From Streptomyces eurocidicus (GTDB lineage Bacteria; Actinomycetota; Actinomycetes; Streptomycetales; Streptomycetaceae), in contig NZ_LGUI01000001.1 of assembly GCF_002891295.1 (NCBI RefSeq), positions 806,001-870,000 of the forward strand: a stretch of DNA of 64,000 bases, given 5' to 3'. The first letter of the stretch is position 1. Every line of letters begins with the position of its first letter. Below are positions 46,591 through 57,830 of this stretch, piece by piece. The position numbers and the translations under genes were made by a program. The notes under the pieces are model-generated. The model was not told the origin of the DNA. It was given only the letters and a program-made list of their open reading frames with translations, and did no database searches.

Positions 46591-47571
46591 TCAGGCGCGC
46601 GAGGCCGCGATCTGCCGCGACATGATCGTCGTCAGCTCGTACGCCGCGTGCGACGCCGCCACCGAGGTGATCTCCGCGTGGTCGTAGGCCGGGGCGACCT
46701 CGACCAGGTCGGCGGAGACCAGGTTGCAGGAGGACAGACCGCGGATGATCTCCAGCAGCTCGCGGGAGGTCAGGCCGCCCGCCTCCGGCGTGCCGGTGCC
46801 GGGCGCGTGGGCCGGGTCCAGGACGTCGATGTCGATGGAGATGTACAGCGGGCGGTCGCCGACGCGCTGGCGCAGCTGGTCGGCGATCTCGTCGACGCCG
46901 CGCCGCATGACGTCGGCCGAGGTGACGATGCCGAAGCCCATCTTCTCGTCGTCGGTGAGGTCCTTCTTGCCGTACAGCGGGCCGCGCGTGCCGACGTGGG
47001 AGAGCGCCTCGGTGTCGAGGATGCCCTCCTCGACGGCCCGGCGGAACGGCGTGCCGTGGGTGTACTCGGCGCCGAAGTAGGTGTCCCAGGTGTCCAGGTG
47101 CGCGTCGAAGTGCAGCAGGGCGACGGGGCCGTGCTTCTTGGCGACCGAGCGCAGCAGCGGCAGGGCAATGGTGTGGTCGCCGCCGAGGGTCATCAGGCGG
47201 GCGCCGGTGCCGAGGAGGTCGTCGGCCGCGCCCTCGATCGTCTCGACGGCCTCGTCGATGTTGAACGGGTTCGCGGCGATGTCACCGGCGTCCGCGACCT
47301 GCGCGAGGGCGAAGGGCGAGGCGTCCTGGGCCGGGTTGTACGGGCGCAGCAGGCGCGACGCCTCGCGGATGGCGTTGCCGCCGAAGCGGGCGCCGGGGCG
47401 GTAGGAGACGCCGGTGTCGAACGGCACGCCGACGACGGCGACGTCGGTGGTGCCGACCTCGTCCAGGCGCGGGAGGCGGGCGAAGGTGGCGGGACCGGCG
47501 TAGCGCGGGATGCGGGAGGAGTCGACCGGGCCGCGCGGTTCGCGGGGGGCGGAGCCGTTCTGGGGGGTCAT
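46591..47571 (-). CDS. speB: Agmatinase/ureohydrolase
   Basis: A 326-aa dinuclear Mn enzyme. It has the three ureohydrolase signatures: G-G-D-H-T-I near residue 143, H-F-D-A-H-L-D-T-W near 163, and [19 protein letters not shown] near 255. Family members hydrolyse agmatine to putrescine and urea; guanidinobutyrate is another common substrate of actinobacterial homologues, so the symbol is tentative. ATG 47571 follows GAGAGG. The gene diverges from the phosphatase-like gene at 47743. Confidence 0.9.
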   Translation of the reverse strand: MTPQNGSAPREPRGPVDSSRIPRYAGPATFARLPRLDEVGTTDVAVVGVPFDTGVSYRPGARFGGNAIREASRLLRPYNPAQDASPFALAQVADAGDIAANPFNIDEAVETIEGAADDLLGTGARLMTLGGDHTIALPLLRSVAKKHGPVALLHFDAHLDTWDTYFGAEYTHGTPFRRAVEEGILDTEALSHVGTRGPLYGKKDLTDDEKMGFGIVTSADVMRRGVDEIADQLRQRVGDRPLYISIDIDVLDPAHAPGTGTPEAGGLTSRELLEIIRGLSSCNLVSADLVEVAPAYDHAEITSVAASHAAYELTTIMSRQIAASRA

Positions 47572-47742
47572 AGGGATACCTCTCGAAATCACGGACGCGT
47601 TACGGTCGTACCAACGCGGGCCCGGCCGTGCGGGACGTACCCGAGGGTAGGCAGGGCGGCGGATTCCGCACATATACGTTTCCGAAGAGTCCGGCCCCGC
47701 CATATGGACAGGACGTCCAGCGAAGCGCCGTCGGGGGAGACA

Positions 47743-48546
47743 ATGAGCCGTATGCCGATACCGAGCCACGCGCCCAGCCGCGCCGAACTGATCGATCACC
47801 TCGTCCGGACCCGTATCGCGGGCGCCGTGGCGACCCCCCGGGAGAACAACCTCGATCATTACCGCCGGCTGGCGAACGGCGACCGCCGGTACTGGCTGGG
47901 CCTGGAGCTGGGCGACCGCTGGACGGACGAGCAGGACGTGCTGGCCGTGATGGCGGAGCGGTGCGGGGTGAGCGACGACCTCGACCACCGGGCCGGGCAG
48001 GACACCATCGACCCGGAGCTGACCGTCGACGCGCTGGACCGGATGGCGAACGTGCTGCGCAAGGCGGCGGAGGGCCGCCGCCGGGTGCTGTTCGCGACGG
48101 GCCACCCGGGCGCGCTGCTGGACGTGCACCGGATGACGGCCGGGGCGCTGCGCGCGGCCGGCTGCGAGGTCGTCCGGATCCCGGGCGGGCTGCTGGCGGA
48201 CGACGGCTGCGTCGTGCAGTTCGCGGACGTCGCGGTCTACGAGGGCGGGGCGACGCTCTGGCACACCCACTCCCCGCACCCGATGACCGCGATCCTCGAC
48301 GGCCTGCTGCGGGAGGGCCGCCCGCTGCCGGAGCTGGTCGTCGCCGACCACGGCTGGGCGGGCTGCGCGGCCCAGCGCGGGATCGACGCCGTCGGCTACG
48401 CGGACTCCAACGACCCGGCGCTGTTCCTCGCGGAGGCGGAGGGCACCCTCCAGGTGGCGGTGCCGATGGACGACCACGTCGTCGACCCCCGGTACTACGA
48501 GCCGATGACGGCGTACCTGCTGGACGCGGCGGGCCTCAGCGCGTAG
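47743..48546 (+). CDS. Conserved actinobacterial phosphatase-like protein
   Basis: A 267-aa cytosolic protein of a type I recall annotated only as phosphatase in Streptomyces. Notable segments: [15 protein letters not shown] near the N terminus, [14 protein letters not shown] in the middle, W-H-T-H-S-P-H-P-M and [10 protein letters not shown] later. The His/Asp-rich motifs suggest a metal-dependent hydrolase or SIS-like sugar-binding fold, but no catalytic class can be assigned with confidence. The GGGGGAGA ribosome site sits 5 bases before ATG 47743. It is divergent from the agmatinase gene. Confidence 0.75.
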   Translation: MSRMPIPSHAPSRAELIDHLVRTRIAGAVATPRENNLDHYRRLANGDRRYWLGLELGDRWTDEQDVLAVMAERCGVSDDLDHRAGQDTIDPELTVDALDRMANVLRKAAEGRRRVLFATGHPGALLDVHRMTAGALRAAGCEVVRIPGGLLADDGCVVQFADVAVYEGGATLWHTHSPHPMTAILDGLLREGRPLPELVVADHGWAGCAAQRGIDAVGYADSNDPALFLAEAEGTLQVAVPMDDHVVDPRYYEPMTAYLLDAAGLSA

Positions 48547-48577
48547 CCGGGCCGGGCGGAGGGCCTCGCCCTCCGCC

Positions 48578-48814
48578 TCAGTCCAGCCGCCCGTTCCAGC
48601 CCCGCACCGCGCACCACGCGCCGGCCGAGAGCAGGGCGAACTCCCCGGCGCGCAGGGCGAGACCGCTCACCAGCCGGGCGGTGCCGACCATGTCGATGAT
48701 CCGGCTGTGCAGGAGGAACCCCACCACGATCGCGACGGCGATCAGCAGGACGCCGCCGACGAGGAGGAGGGCCCGGAAGGCGCCCGCCATCGGTTTTCCG
48801 GTCGTGCTGCCCAT
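48578..48814 (-). CDS. Small two-helix membrane protein
   Basis: A 78-aa protein with two predicted transmembrane helices ([18 protein letters not shown] near residue 15, and [15 protein letters not shown] near residue 48) and a short charged C terminus. A GAGGGG ribosome site precedes ATG 48814. I do not recognise a family. It lies 87 bp downstream of the thioesterase gene on the same strand and could be co-transcribed with it. Confidence 0.7.
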   Translation of the reverse strand: MGSTTGKPMAGAFRALLLVGGVLLIAVAIVVGFLLHSRIIDMVGTARLVSGLALRAGEFALLSAGAWCAVRGWNGRLD

Positions 48815-48901
48815 CGTGCGCCCCTCTTCCCCCGCCGCCCCGTGCGACAACCCACCGATATTACCCGGCGGATGGCGGGCGCAGGGGCGCGCGACGGCCG
48901 G

Positions 48902-49789
48902 TCAGGAGCCCTCCCGGGGGCGCGGCACCCGCACCACGCCCTCCTGGATGACGGAGACGGCCAGCTGCCCGCTCTCGGTGAAGATCCGGCCCCTGGCCAG
49001 GCCCCGGCCGCCCTGCGCGGTGGGGCTCTCCTGGTCGTACAGCAGCCACTCGTCGGCGCGGAACGGCCGGTGGAACCACATCGCGTGGTCCAGGCTCGCG
49101 CCGACGACGTCGCCGACCGTCCAGCCGCCGCGCCCGTGGGCGAGCAGCACGGAGTCCAGGAGCGTCATGTCGGAGACGTAGGTGACCAGGCAGACGTGCA
49201 GCAGCGGGTCGTCCGCCAGTTTGCCGTTGGTCCGGAACCACACCTGCGACTTGGGCTCGCGGGGCTCCCCCACGCTGGCGAACGGGGGCTCGTCCGCGTA
49301 CCGCAGGTCGACCGCGGCCCGCGCGTCCGCCAGCCGTTCCGCGACCTCGGGGTCGATGAAGCGGTGGGCGTGCCGGGGCAGCAGCTCGGCGGCGGTGGGC
49401 AGCGAGAGCGGGTCCGGTGCGGGCGGCATCGGCTCCTGGTGCTCCAGCCCCGCCTCGTACGCCTGGAAGGAGGCCGAGAGGTGGAAGATCGGCTGCCCGT
49501 GCTGGACGGCCACCACGCGGCGGGTGGTGAAGGAGCGCCCGTCGCGGATCCGGTCGACGGTGTAGACGATGGGCGCGCCGGGGTCGCCGGGGCGCAGGAA
49601 GTAGGCGTGCAGCGAGTGCGGCAGGCGCTCCGCGGGCACCGTGCGGCCGGCGGCGACCAGGGCCTGGGCGGCGACCTGGCCGCCGAAGACGCGCGGTACG
49701 ACGGAGGGGCGGCTGGTGCCGCGGAAGATGTCCCGCTCGATCCGTTCGAGGTCGAGGAGGTCGAGCAGGTCCTGGAGGGATTCGTTCAT
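48902..49789 (-). CDS. tesB: Acyl-CoA thioesterase II
   Basis: A 295-aa double-hotdog thioesterase that hydrolyses medium- and long-chain acyl-CoA. The first hotdog has V-F-G-G-Q-V-A-A-Q-A-L and H-S-L-H-A-Y-F-L-R-P-G-D-P. The second has V-T-Y-V-S-D-M-T-L-L-D-S and S-L-D-H-A-M-W-F-H-R-P-F-R. The L-D-H and catalytic Asp/Thr/Gln arrangement of TesB is visible. The gene starts 10 bp after the acyl-CoA dehydrogenase gene stop on the same strand, so the two probably form an operon dealing with acyl-CoA. Confidence 0.92.
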   Translation of the reverse strand: MNESLQDLLDLLDLERIERDIFRGTSRPSVVPRVFGGQVAAQALVAAGRTVPAERLPHSLHAYFLRPGDPGAPIVYTVDRIRDGRSFTTRRVVAVQHGQPIFHLSASFQAYEAGLEHQEPMPPAPDPLSLPTAAELLPRHAHRFIDPEVAERLADARAAVDLRYADEPPFASVGEPREPKSQVWFRTNGKLADDPLLHVCLVTYVSDMTLLDSVLLAHGRGGWTVGDVVGASLDHAMWFHRPFRADEWLLYDQESPTAQGGRGLARGRIFTESGQLAVSVIQEGVVRVPRPREGS

Positions 49790-49799
49790 CGCGGGCCGT

Positions 49800-50957
49800 C
49801 TACAGACCCATCGACTTGGCGATGATGGAGCGCATGACCTCGCTGGTGCCGCCGTAGATGCGGGTGACGCGGGTGTCCGCGTAGAGACGGGCTATGGGGT
49901 ACTCCATCATATAACCGTAACCGCCGTGCAGCTGGAGGCACTTGTCGATGACGGCGGCGGCCCGCTCGGTGGTGAAGAGCTTGGCGGAGGCGGCGTCGGC
50001 GGCGGAGAGGCCGCCCGCGTCGTGCGCCTCCAGGGCGCGGTCGACGACCGCTTCCATCGCGTCGACCTCGGCCTTGCAGTCGGCGAGGACGAACTTGGTG
50101 TTCTGGAAGGCGGCGACGGACTGCCCGAAGACCGTGCGGCTTTGGACGTAGTCCTTGGTGAACGCGACGGCCGCGGCGGACTGGGCGTACGCGCCGACGG
50201 CGATGGAGAGGCGCTCCTGCGGGAGGTTCTGTCCGAGGTAGCCGAACGCCTCGCCCTCCTCGCCGAGGAGGTCCGCGACCGGCACCTTGACGTCGGTGAA
50301 GGAGAGTTCGGCGGTGTCCGAGGAGTGCAGGCCGAGCTTCTCCAGCTTGCGGCCGACGGCGTAGCCCTCGGAGGTGGTGTCGACGACGAGGATGGAGATG
50401 CCGGAGCGGCGGTCCTCGGGGGTGGGCGGGGCGGTGCGGGCGCAGACCAGGACGCGGTCGGCGAGGACGCCGCCGGTGATGAAGGTCTTGGCGCCGTTGA
50501 GGACGTAGTGGGTGCCGTCCGCGGAGAGCTTGGCGGTGGTCCTCATGCCGGCCAGGTCGGAGCCGGTGCCGGGCTCGGTCATGGCGATGGCGGTCATCAT
50601 GTCGCCGGAGACGAAGGCGGGCAGCCAGCGGCGCTTCTGCTCCTCGGTGGCGTAGGCCAGGAGGTAGGGCAGGCAGAGGGCGGTGTGCACGCTGCTGCCG
50701 CCGAAGCTGACGCCGGCGCGGGCGCACTCCTCGCTGATCACGGCCTGGAACTTGAAGCTCGTCTCGCCGGCGCCGCCGTACTCCTCGGGCACCCCGATGC
50801 CGAAGACGCCCAGCTCGCCGAGCTTCTTGTAGAAGTCGCGGGGCGCGGCACCGGCCTCGCGCCACTCGTCGTAAACGGGCACGACCTCCGCGGCGATGAA
50901 GTCGCGGATCGTCTCCCGGAACGCCTCGTGATCCTCGTTGTACACGGTCCGACGCAT
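49800..50957 (-). CDS. Acyl-CoA dehydrogenase
   Basis: A 385-aa flavin-dependent alpha,beta-dehydrogenase. The signature A-M-T-E-P-G-T-G-S-D-L-A-G lies near residue 128. The C-terminal Q-L-H-G-G-Y-G-Y-M-M-E-Y-P and R-I-Y-G-G-T-S-E-V-M segments bind FAD and position the base. Substrate chain length cannot be told. It is on the minus strand beside tesB. A 14-bp site just upstream (50994-51007) resembles the operators of the carboxylase operon across the tetR gene, so it is probably part of the same acyl-CoA regulon. Confidence 0.92.
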   Translation of the reverse strand: MRRTVYNEDHEAFRETIRDFIAAEVVPVYDEWREAGAAPRDFYKKLGELGVFGIGVPEEYGGAGETSFKFQAVISEECARAGVSFGGSSVHTALCLPYLLAYATEEQKRRWLPAFVSGDMMTAIAMTEPGTGSDLAGMRTTAKLSADGTHYVLNGAKTFITGGVLADRVLVCARTAPPTPEDRRSGISILVVDTTSEGYAVGRKLEKLGLHSSDTAELSFTDVKVPVADLLGEEGEAFGYLGQNLPQERLSIAVGAYAQSAAAVAFTKDYVQSRTVFGQSVAAFQNTKFVLADCKAEVDAMEAVVDRALEAHDAGGLSAADAASAKLFTTERAAAVIDKCLQLHGGYGYMMEYPIARLYADTRVTRIYGGTSEVMRSIIAKSMGL

Positions 50958-50993
50958 CGTGCCCCCTGTCCGCCAGGCCCGCCCGGGCGTGGC

Positions 50994-51007
50994 TAAGCGC
51001 TCGCTCA
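50994..51007. promoter_or_regulatory. Operator-like palindrome upstream of the acyl-CoA dehydrogenase gene
   Basis: TAAGCGCTCGCTCA has TrAGCG-NN-CGCTyA symmetry and shares the CGCTC core with the two sites at 51716-51758. It is placed 37 bp before the acyl-CoA dehydrogenase start. It is a likely site for the TetR protein at 51066. Confidence 0.55.
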
Positions 51008-51065
51008 GGCGGCAAGTTACCCGGCGGTCACCTCGGCTGTCCAGGGTTCACCGACCGCCGGGGGC

Positions 51066-51692
51066 TCACCCCTCCGCGCCCCCGGAGAGGCTCGCGAGCG
51101 CGCCCAGCGCCAGCCTGCGCAGCAGGGCGGCGGTGGCGTCGCGGCCGGGCAGGGCGCCCGGGCGGCCGAGGTGCGGGGTGGAGTTGAGCAGGCCGAAGAC
51201 GGCGTGGACGGCGGCGCGGACCTCCGCCTCACCGGCGGCGGGGTGCAGGGCGCGGACGACCTCGACCCACAGCTCGACGTACTGGCGCTGGAGGGAGCGC
51301 ACCTGCTTGCGGTCGCTGTCCCTGAGCTGGCCCAGCTCACGGTCGTGGAGGGTGATCAGGGCGCGGTCGTCGAGGGCGAAGTCGATATGGCCGTCGACGA
51401 GCGAGTCCAGCACGGCCGCCGGGCCGCCGCCCTCGCCGGTGGCCGCCGCCACCCGCTCCCGGCCGCCCGCGAGGAGCCGCTCGCTGATGCCCACCAGGAG
51501 CTCGGAGAGCATCGCGTCCTTGCCGGCGAAGTGGCGGTAGAGACCGGGGCCGCTGATGCCGACCGCCGCCCCTATCTCGTCCACGCCCACGCCGTGGAAA
51601 CCGCGCTCCGCGAAGAGGCGCGCGGCCTCCTGGAGGATCCGCTCCCGGCGGGTGGGGGCGGCGGTCGGGGTGCGGGTCACTACGTCATTCAC
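51066..51692 (-). CDS. TetR-family regulator of the leucine/acyl-CoA cluster
   Basis: A 208-aa TetR regulator. HTH G-F-H-G-V-G-V-D-E-I-G-A-A-V-G-I-S-G-P-G-L-Y-R-H-F lies at about residues 31-55. The rest is a helical ligand-binding domain. It is divergent from the carboxylase operon with an 88-bp gap carrying two 14-bp palindromes. It lies 108 bp from the acyl-CoA dehydrogenase gene start, which has a third. It is likely the local repressor, released by an acyl-CoA intermediate (inference). ATG 51692 has a poor ribosome site; GTG 51680 is an alternative. Confidence 0.88.
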   Translation of the reverse strand: MNDVVTRTPTAAPTRRERILQEAARLFAERGFHGVGVDEIGAAVGISGPGLYRHFAGKDAMLSELLVGISERLLAGGRERVAAATGEGGGPAAVLDSLVDGHIDFALDDRALITLHDRELGQLRDSDRKQVRSLQRQYVELWVEVVRALHPAAGEAEVRAAVHAVFGLLNSTPHLGRPGALPGRDATAALLRRLALGALASLSGGAEG

Positions 51693-51715
51693 GGAAGTGA
51701 TTCTAGACAGCGGCG

Positions 51716-51758
51716 TTAGTGCTCGTTAACCTGAGGGAAATGTGTTAACGCTCATTAA
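51716..51758. promoter_or_regulatory. Two 14-bp operator palindromes between tetR and the carboxylase operon
   Basis: TTAGTGCTCGTTAA (51716-51729) and TTAACGCTCATTAA (51745-51758) are variants of TTArYGCTCrTTAA, 29 bp apart centre to centre, near three helical turns. They lie between the divergent tetR and carboxyltransferase starts, upstream of both. Cooperative TetR binding on one face of the DNA is plausible. Confidence 0.7.
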
Positions 51759-51780
51759 CCGAGCAAGGGAGCTCGAGCAC

Positions 51781-53412
<1,632 letters not shown>

Positions 53413-53425
53413 GGGGAAGCACACA

Positions 53426-55594
53426 GTGTTCGACACCGTCCTGGTCGCCAACCGCGGCGAGATCGCGGTCCGGGTGATCCGTACGCTCCGGAAGCTCGGC
53501 ATCCGTTCGGTCGCCGTCTTCAGCGACGCCGACGCGGACGCCCGGCACGTCCGGGAGGCCGACACGGCCGTCCGGATCGGCCCGGCGGCCGCCGCCGAGA
53601 GCTATCTCTCGGTAAAGCGCCTCCTCGACGCCGCCGCCCGCACGGGTGCGCAAGCCGTGCATCCCGGCTACGGCTTCCTTGCCGAGAACGCCGCCTTCGC
53701 CCGCGCCTGCGAGGCCGCCGGTCTCGTCTTCATCGGCCCGCCCGCCGGGGCGATCGAGCTGATGGGCGACAAGATCCGCGCCAAGGAGACGGTGCGCGCG
53801 GCGGGCGTGCCCGTCGTGCCGGGCTCCTCCGGCAGCGGGCTGACGGACGCCCAGCTCACCGCCGCCGCCCGGGAGATCGGCATGCCCGTGCTGCTCAAGC
53901 CCTCGGCGGGCGGCGGCGGCAAGGGCATGCGGCTCGTCCGGGACGAGGCCCTGCTGGGCGAGGAGATCGCCGCCGCCCGGCGGGAGGCGCGCGGCTCCTT
54001 CGGCGACGACACCCTGCTCGTGGAGCGCTGGGTCGACCGGCCGCGGCACATCGAGATCCAGGTGCTGGCCGACGGCCACGGCGGCGTCCTCCACCTCGGC
54101 GAGCGCGAGTGCTCGCTCCAGCGCCGCCACCAGAAGATCGTCGAGGAGGCGCCCAGCGTCTTCCTGGACGAGGCCACCCGCGCCGCGATGGGCGAGGCCG
54201 CCGCGCAGGCGGCGCGCTCCTGCGGCTACACGGGCGCGGGCACGGTGGAGTTCATCGTCCCCGGCGAGGACCCCTCCGCCTACTACTTCATGGAGATGAA
54301 CACCCGCCTCCAGGTGGAGCACCCGGTCACCGAGCTCGTCACCGGACTGGACCTGGTCGAGTGGCAGCTGCGGGTCGCCGCCGGCGAGCGCCTGGGCCTC
54401 GCCCAGGCGGACGTCACCCTCACCGGGCACGCCGTCGAGGCCCGCGTCTGCGCGGAGACGGCCCGGGTGACCGGCGAGCGGGTCGACTTCCTGCCGTCGG
54501 CGGGCGCGGTGCGGCTGCTGCGCGAGCCCGCGGGCGAGGGCGTCCGGGTCGACTCGGGCCTCTCCGAGGGCACCGAGGTCGGCACGGCCTACGACCCGAT
54601 GCTCGCCAAGGTCATCGCCTACGGCCCCGACCGCCCCACCGCGCTGCGCAGGCTGCGGGCCGCGCTGGCCGGGACGGTGGTCCTGGGCGTCGACACCAAC
54701 GTGGGCTTCCTGCGGCGGCTGCTGGCGCACCCGGACGTCGTCTCGGGCGCCCTGGACACCGGGCTCGTCGACCGCGACGCGGCGTCGCTGGTGCGGACGT
54801 CCGTCCCGGCCGAGGTGTACGCGGCGGCGGGCCTGCTCCGCCAGGCGGCGCTGGCCCCGGCGGACTCCCCCGCCGGTGCCCCCGCGGCCTGGGTGGACCC
54901 CTTCTCCGTCCCGACGGGCTGGCGCCTGGGCGGCGAGCCGGCGTGGACCCCGCACCATATGCGCGCGCCGGGCCTGGACCCGGTGACGGTGCGGGTGCGC
55001 GGCACGGGCGCGCGCACGGAGCTCGCGCTGCCGGCGGCGCCGGAAGGCGCCGGGCCGGTCGCGGGCACGTCCGCCGGGCCGGGTACGGGCGGAGGCCCCG
55101 GCCGGAACCCCTCCGCGGGGACCGGCACCACTCCGTCCGCCGGGCCCGGCCCGGTATCTCCCGCCCCGGGGCCCGGGGAAGGCTCCGTCCCCGCGCGGAT
55201 CGTCCAGCTCACACCCACCACCCTCACCATCGAGCTGGACGGCCTCACCCACACCTTCAGCCACGCCCGGGGACCGGCCGGCACCTGGCTCGGCCGTGAC
55301 GGCGACGCCTGGCACCTCCAGGACCACGACCCCGTCGAGGCCCTCGGCGGGGCCGGCGCCGCGCACGCCGGGGCGCTCACCGCCCCCATGCCGGGCACCG
55401 TCACCGTGGTCAAGGCGGCCGTCGGCGACACGGTGACCGCGGGCCAGAGCCTCCTCGTCGTGGAGGCGATGAAGATGGAGCACGTCATCTCCGCGCCGCA
55501 CGACGGCACCGTCACCGAGCTGGACGTCACCGCCGGCACCACGGTCGCGATGGACCAGGTCCTGGCCGTCGTCACCCCGCAGGAGGAGTCATGA
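53426..55594 (+). CDS. Biotin carboxylase/biotin carrier (alpha) subunit of methylcrotonyl-CoA carboxylase
   Basis: A 722-aa biotin-containing subunit. The biotin carboxylase domain (about residues 1-445) starts [13 protein letters not shown]. It has the ATP-grasp loop [11 protein letters not shown] near residue 160 and [13 protein letters not shown] near 290. The C-terminal carrier domain has V-V-E-A-M-K-M-E-H with the biotinylated Lys. Between about residues 535 and 590 is an unusually Gly/Pro/Thr-rich insertion, similar in composition to the IolC tail. GTG 53426 follows AGGGGGA. Its stop overlaps the lyase start (ATGA). Confidence 0.93.
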   Translation: MFDTVLVANRGEIAVRVIRTLRKLGIRSVAVFSDADADARHVREADTAVRIGPAAAAESYLSVKRLLDAAARTGAQAVHPGYGFLAENAAFARACEAAGLVFIGPPAGAIELMGDKIRAKETVRAAGVPVVPGSSGSGLTDAQLTAAAREIGMPVLLKPSAGGGGKGMRLVRDEALLGEEIAAARREARGSFGDDTLLVERWVDRPRHIEIQVLADGHGGVLHLGERECSLQRRHQKIVEEAPSVFLDEATRAAMGEAAAQAARSCGYTGAGTVEFIVPGEDPSAYYFMEMNTRLQVEHPVTELVTGLDLVEWQLRVAAGERLGLAQADVTLTGHAVEARVCAETARVTGERVDFLPSAGAVRLLREPAGEGVRVDSGLSEGTEVGTAYDPMLAKVIAYGPDRPTALRRLRAALAGTVVLGVDTNVGFLRRLLAHPDVVSGALDTGLVDRDAASLVRTSVPAEVYAAAGLLRQAALAPADSPAGAPAAWVDPFSVPTGWRLGGEPAWTPHHMRAPGLDPVTVRVRGTGARTELALPAAPEGAGPVAGTSAGPGTGGGPGRNPSAGTGTTPSAGPGPVSPAPGPGEGSVPARIVQLTPTTLTIELDGLTHTFSHARGPAGTWLGRDGDAWHLQDHDPVEALGGAGAAHAGALTAPMPGTVTVVKAAVGDTVTAGQSLLVVEAMKMEHVISAPHDGTVTELDVTAGTTVAMDQVLAVVTPQEES

Positions 55595-56529
55595 TCGACG
55601 GACTGCCGATGCCCGTACCGGAACCCGGCCTCCCGGACCGCGTCCGGATCCACGAGGTGGGACCGCGCGACGGGCTGCAGAACGAGAAGACGGTCGTGCC
55701 GGTCGAGGTGAAGGCGGAGTTCATCCGCCGCCTCGCCGCCGCCGGCCTCGGCACCGTGGAGGCGACGAGCTTCGTCCACCCCAAGTGGGTGCCGCAGCTC
55801 GCCGACGCCGAGCAGTTGTTCCCGATGCTCGACGGCGTCGGCGCCCGGCTCCCGGTCCTGGTGCCCAACGAGCGCGGCCTGGACCGCGCGCTGGCCCTGG
55901 GCGCCCGGGAGGTCGCCGTCTTCGGCAGCGCGACGGAGTCCTTCGCCAAGGCCAACCTCAACCGCACCGTCGACGAGTCGCTGGAGATGTTCGCCCCGGT
56001 CGTGGCCAGGGCCCGGGAGGCCGGCGCCGGGGTGCGCGGCTATCTCTCGATGTGCTTCGGCGACCCCTGGGAGGGCGCCGTCCCCGTCGAGCGGGTCGTG
56101 CGGGTCGCCCGCCGCCTGCTGGACCTCGGCTGCGACGAGCTGAGCCTCGGCGACACCATCGGCGTCGCCACCCCCGGCCACGTCGGCGCCCTGCTGACCG
56201 CGCTCGACGCGGCGGGCGTGCCCGCCGGCCGGCTGGCCGTGCACTTCCACGACACCTACGGCCAGGCCCTGGCCAACACCCTTGCCGCGCTCCGGCACGG
56301 CGTGACCACCGTCGACGCCTCCGCGGGCGGCCTCGGCGGCTGCCCGTACGCGAAGAGCGCCACGGGCAACCTCGCCACCGAGGACCTGGTGTGGATGCTC
56401 GACGGCCTCGGCATCGACACCGGCGTCGACCTCCGTCTGCTCACCGCCACCAGCGTGTGGATGGCCGACCGGCTCGGCCGCCCCAGCCCGTCCCGCACCG
56501 TGCGTGCCCTCGCCCCCCAGGAGAACTGA
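55591..56529 (+). CDS. Hydroxymethylglutaryl-CoA lyase
   Basis: A 312-aa TIM-barrel lyase that cleaves HMG-CoA to acetyl-CoA and acetoacetate, the final leucine step. [11 protein letters not shown] near residue 19 supplies metal and catalytic residues. [10 protein letters not shown] gives metal histidines. G-G-L-G-G-C-P-Y-A is the HMGL signature with the reactive Cys. Length is standard. The ATG overlaps the alpha subunit stop; the next gene begins 3 bases after its own stop. Confidence 0.94.
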   Translation: MIDGLPMPVPEPGLPDRVRIHEVGPRDGLQNEKTVVPVEVKAEFIRRLAAAGLGTVEATSFVHPKWVPQLADAEQLFPMLDGVGARLPVLVPNERGLDRALALGAREVAVFGSATESFAKANLNRTVDESLEMFAPVVARAREAGAGVRGYLSMCFGDPWEGAVPVERVVRVARRLLDLGCDELSLGDTIGVATPGHVGALLTALDAAGVPAGRLAVHFHDTYGQALANTLAALRHGVTTVDASAGGLGGCPYAKSATGNLATEDLVWMLDGLGIDTGVDLRLLTATSVWMADRLGRPSPSRTVRALAPQEN

Positions 56530-56532
56530 GCC

Positions 56533-57699
56533 ATGTCGCTGGACCACCGACTGACCCCCGAGCACGAGGAGCTCCGCCGCACGGTGGAGGAGTTCGCCCA
56601 CGACGTGGTCGCACCGAAGATCGGCGAGTTCTACGAGCGCCACGAGTTCCCGTACGAGATCGTCCGGGAGATGGGCCGGATGGGCCTCTTCGGGCTGCCC
56701 TTCCCCGAGGAGTACGGCGGGATGGGCGGCGACTACCTCGCCCTCGGCCTCGCCCTGGAGGAGCTCGCCCGGGTGGACTCCTCCGTGGCGATCACCCTGG
56801 AGGCGGGGGTGTCCCTCGGCGCGATGCCCGTCTTCCGCTTCGGCACGGAGGAGCAGAAGCGGGAGTGGCTGCCCCGGCTGTGCTCCGGCGAGATGCTGGG
56901 CGCCTTCGGCCTGACCGAGCCGGAGTGCGGCTCGGACGCGGGCGGCACCCGCACCACCGCCCGGCTGGACGAGGCCACGGGCGAATGGGTGATCAACGGC
57001 ACCAAGTGCTTCATCACCAACTCCGGCACCGACATCACGGGCCTGGTCACGGTCACCGCCGTCACCGGCCGGGGCGCGGACGGCAAGCCGCTGATCTCCA
57101 CGATCATCGTGCCCTCCGGCACGCCCGGCTTCACCGTCGCGGCCCCCTACTCCAAGGTCGGCTGGAACGCCTCGGACACCCGCGAGCTGAGCTTCGCGGA
57201 CGTCCGGGTCCCGGCCGCCAACCTGCTGGGCGAGCAGGGCCGCGGCTACGCCCAGTTCCTGCGGATCCTGGACGAGGGCCGGATCGCGATCTCGGCCCTG
57301 GCGACCGGCCTCGCGCAGGGCTGCCTCGACGAGTCGGTGGCGTACGCGAAGACCCGCGAGGCGTTCGGCCGGCCGATCGGCGGCAACCAGGCGATCCAGT
57401 TCAAGCTGGCCGACATGGAGATGAAGGCCCACACCGCCCGCGTCTCCTGGCGCGACGCCGCGTCCCGGCTGGTGCACGGCGAGCCCTTCAAGAAGCAGGC
57501 GGCGATCGCCAAGCTCTACTCCTCCACGGTCGCGGTCGACAACGCCCGCGAGGCCACCCAGATCCACGGCGGCTACGGCTTTATGAACGAGTACCCGGTG
57601 GCCCGGATGTGGCGCGACTCCAAGATCCTGGAAATCGGCGAGGGCACGAGCGAGGTCCAGCGCATGCTGATCGCCCGCGAACTGGGCTTCGCGGGCTAG
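56533..57699 (+). CDS. Acyl-CoA dehydrogenase, probably isovaleryl-CoA type
   Basis: A 388-aa FAD enzyme with G-L-T-E-P-E-C-G-S-D-A-G-G near residue 133, F-I-T-N-S-G-T-D-I, and C-terminal Q-I-H-G-G-Y-G-F-M-N-E-Y-P and E-I-G-E-G-T-S-E-V-Q-R-M. Given the operon with methylcrotonyl-CoA carboxylase and HMG-CoA lyase, the likely step is oxidation of isovaleryl-CoA to methylcrotonyl-CoA. The start is 3 bp after the lyase gene. The transcript probably ends in the palindromic repeat at 57710-57830. Confidence 0.93.
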   Translation: MSLDHRLTPEHEELRRTVEEFAHDVVAPKIGEFYERHEFPYEIVREMGRMGLFGLPFPEEYGGMGGDYLALGLALEELARVDSSVAITLEAGVSLGAMPVFRFGTEEQKREWLPRLCSGEMLGAFGLTEPECGSDAGGTRTTARLDEATGEWVINGTKCFITNSGTDITGLVTVTAVTGRGADGKPLISTIIVPSGTPGFTVAAPYSKVGWNASDTRELSFADVRVPAANLLGEQGRGYAQFLRILDEGRIAISALATGLAQGCLDESVAYAKTREAFGRPIGGNQAIQFKLADMEMKAHTARVSWRDAASRLVHGEPFKKQAAIAKLYSSTVAVDNAREATQIHGGYGFMNEYPVARMWRDSKILEIGEGTSEVQRMLIARELGFAG

Positions 57700-57709
57700 C
57701 CCCACCCGG

Positions 57710-57830
57710 TCCTCAAGCGCGCCGGACGGGCTGATTTCAGCCCGTCCGGCGCTTGAGGACATCGTGCACGCCAGCCCGTCCGGCGCTTGAGGACATTCGG
57801 GAAGGGGCGGGTAGGGGAAAAACCCTCACC
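57710..57830. repeat. Intergenic repeat family, copy D (inverted), with bidirectional terminator
   Basis: GCCGGACGGGCTGA (57721-57734) and its exact complement at 57737-57750 form a 14-bp stem with a 2-nt TT loop, extended by partial CTCAAGCGC/GCGCTTGAG pairing. A second GCCCGTCCGGCGCTTGAGGACA follows, then GGGAAGGGGCGGGTAGGGGAAA, the complement of the module in copies A-C. It ends at the convergent hexosaminidase gene, so it can end transcripts from both sides. Confidence 0.8.

Noticed and set aside
43941..46625. Long plus-strand open frame over the minisatellite and kdpB
   Set aside because: The first part reads repeat DNA and the rest mirrors kdpB; no start with a ribosome site.
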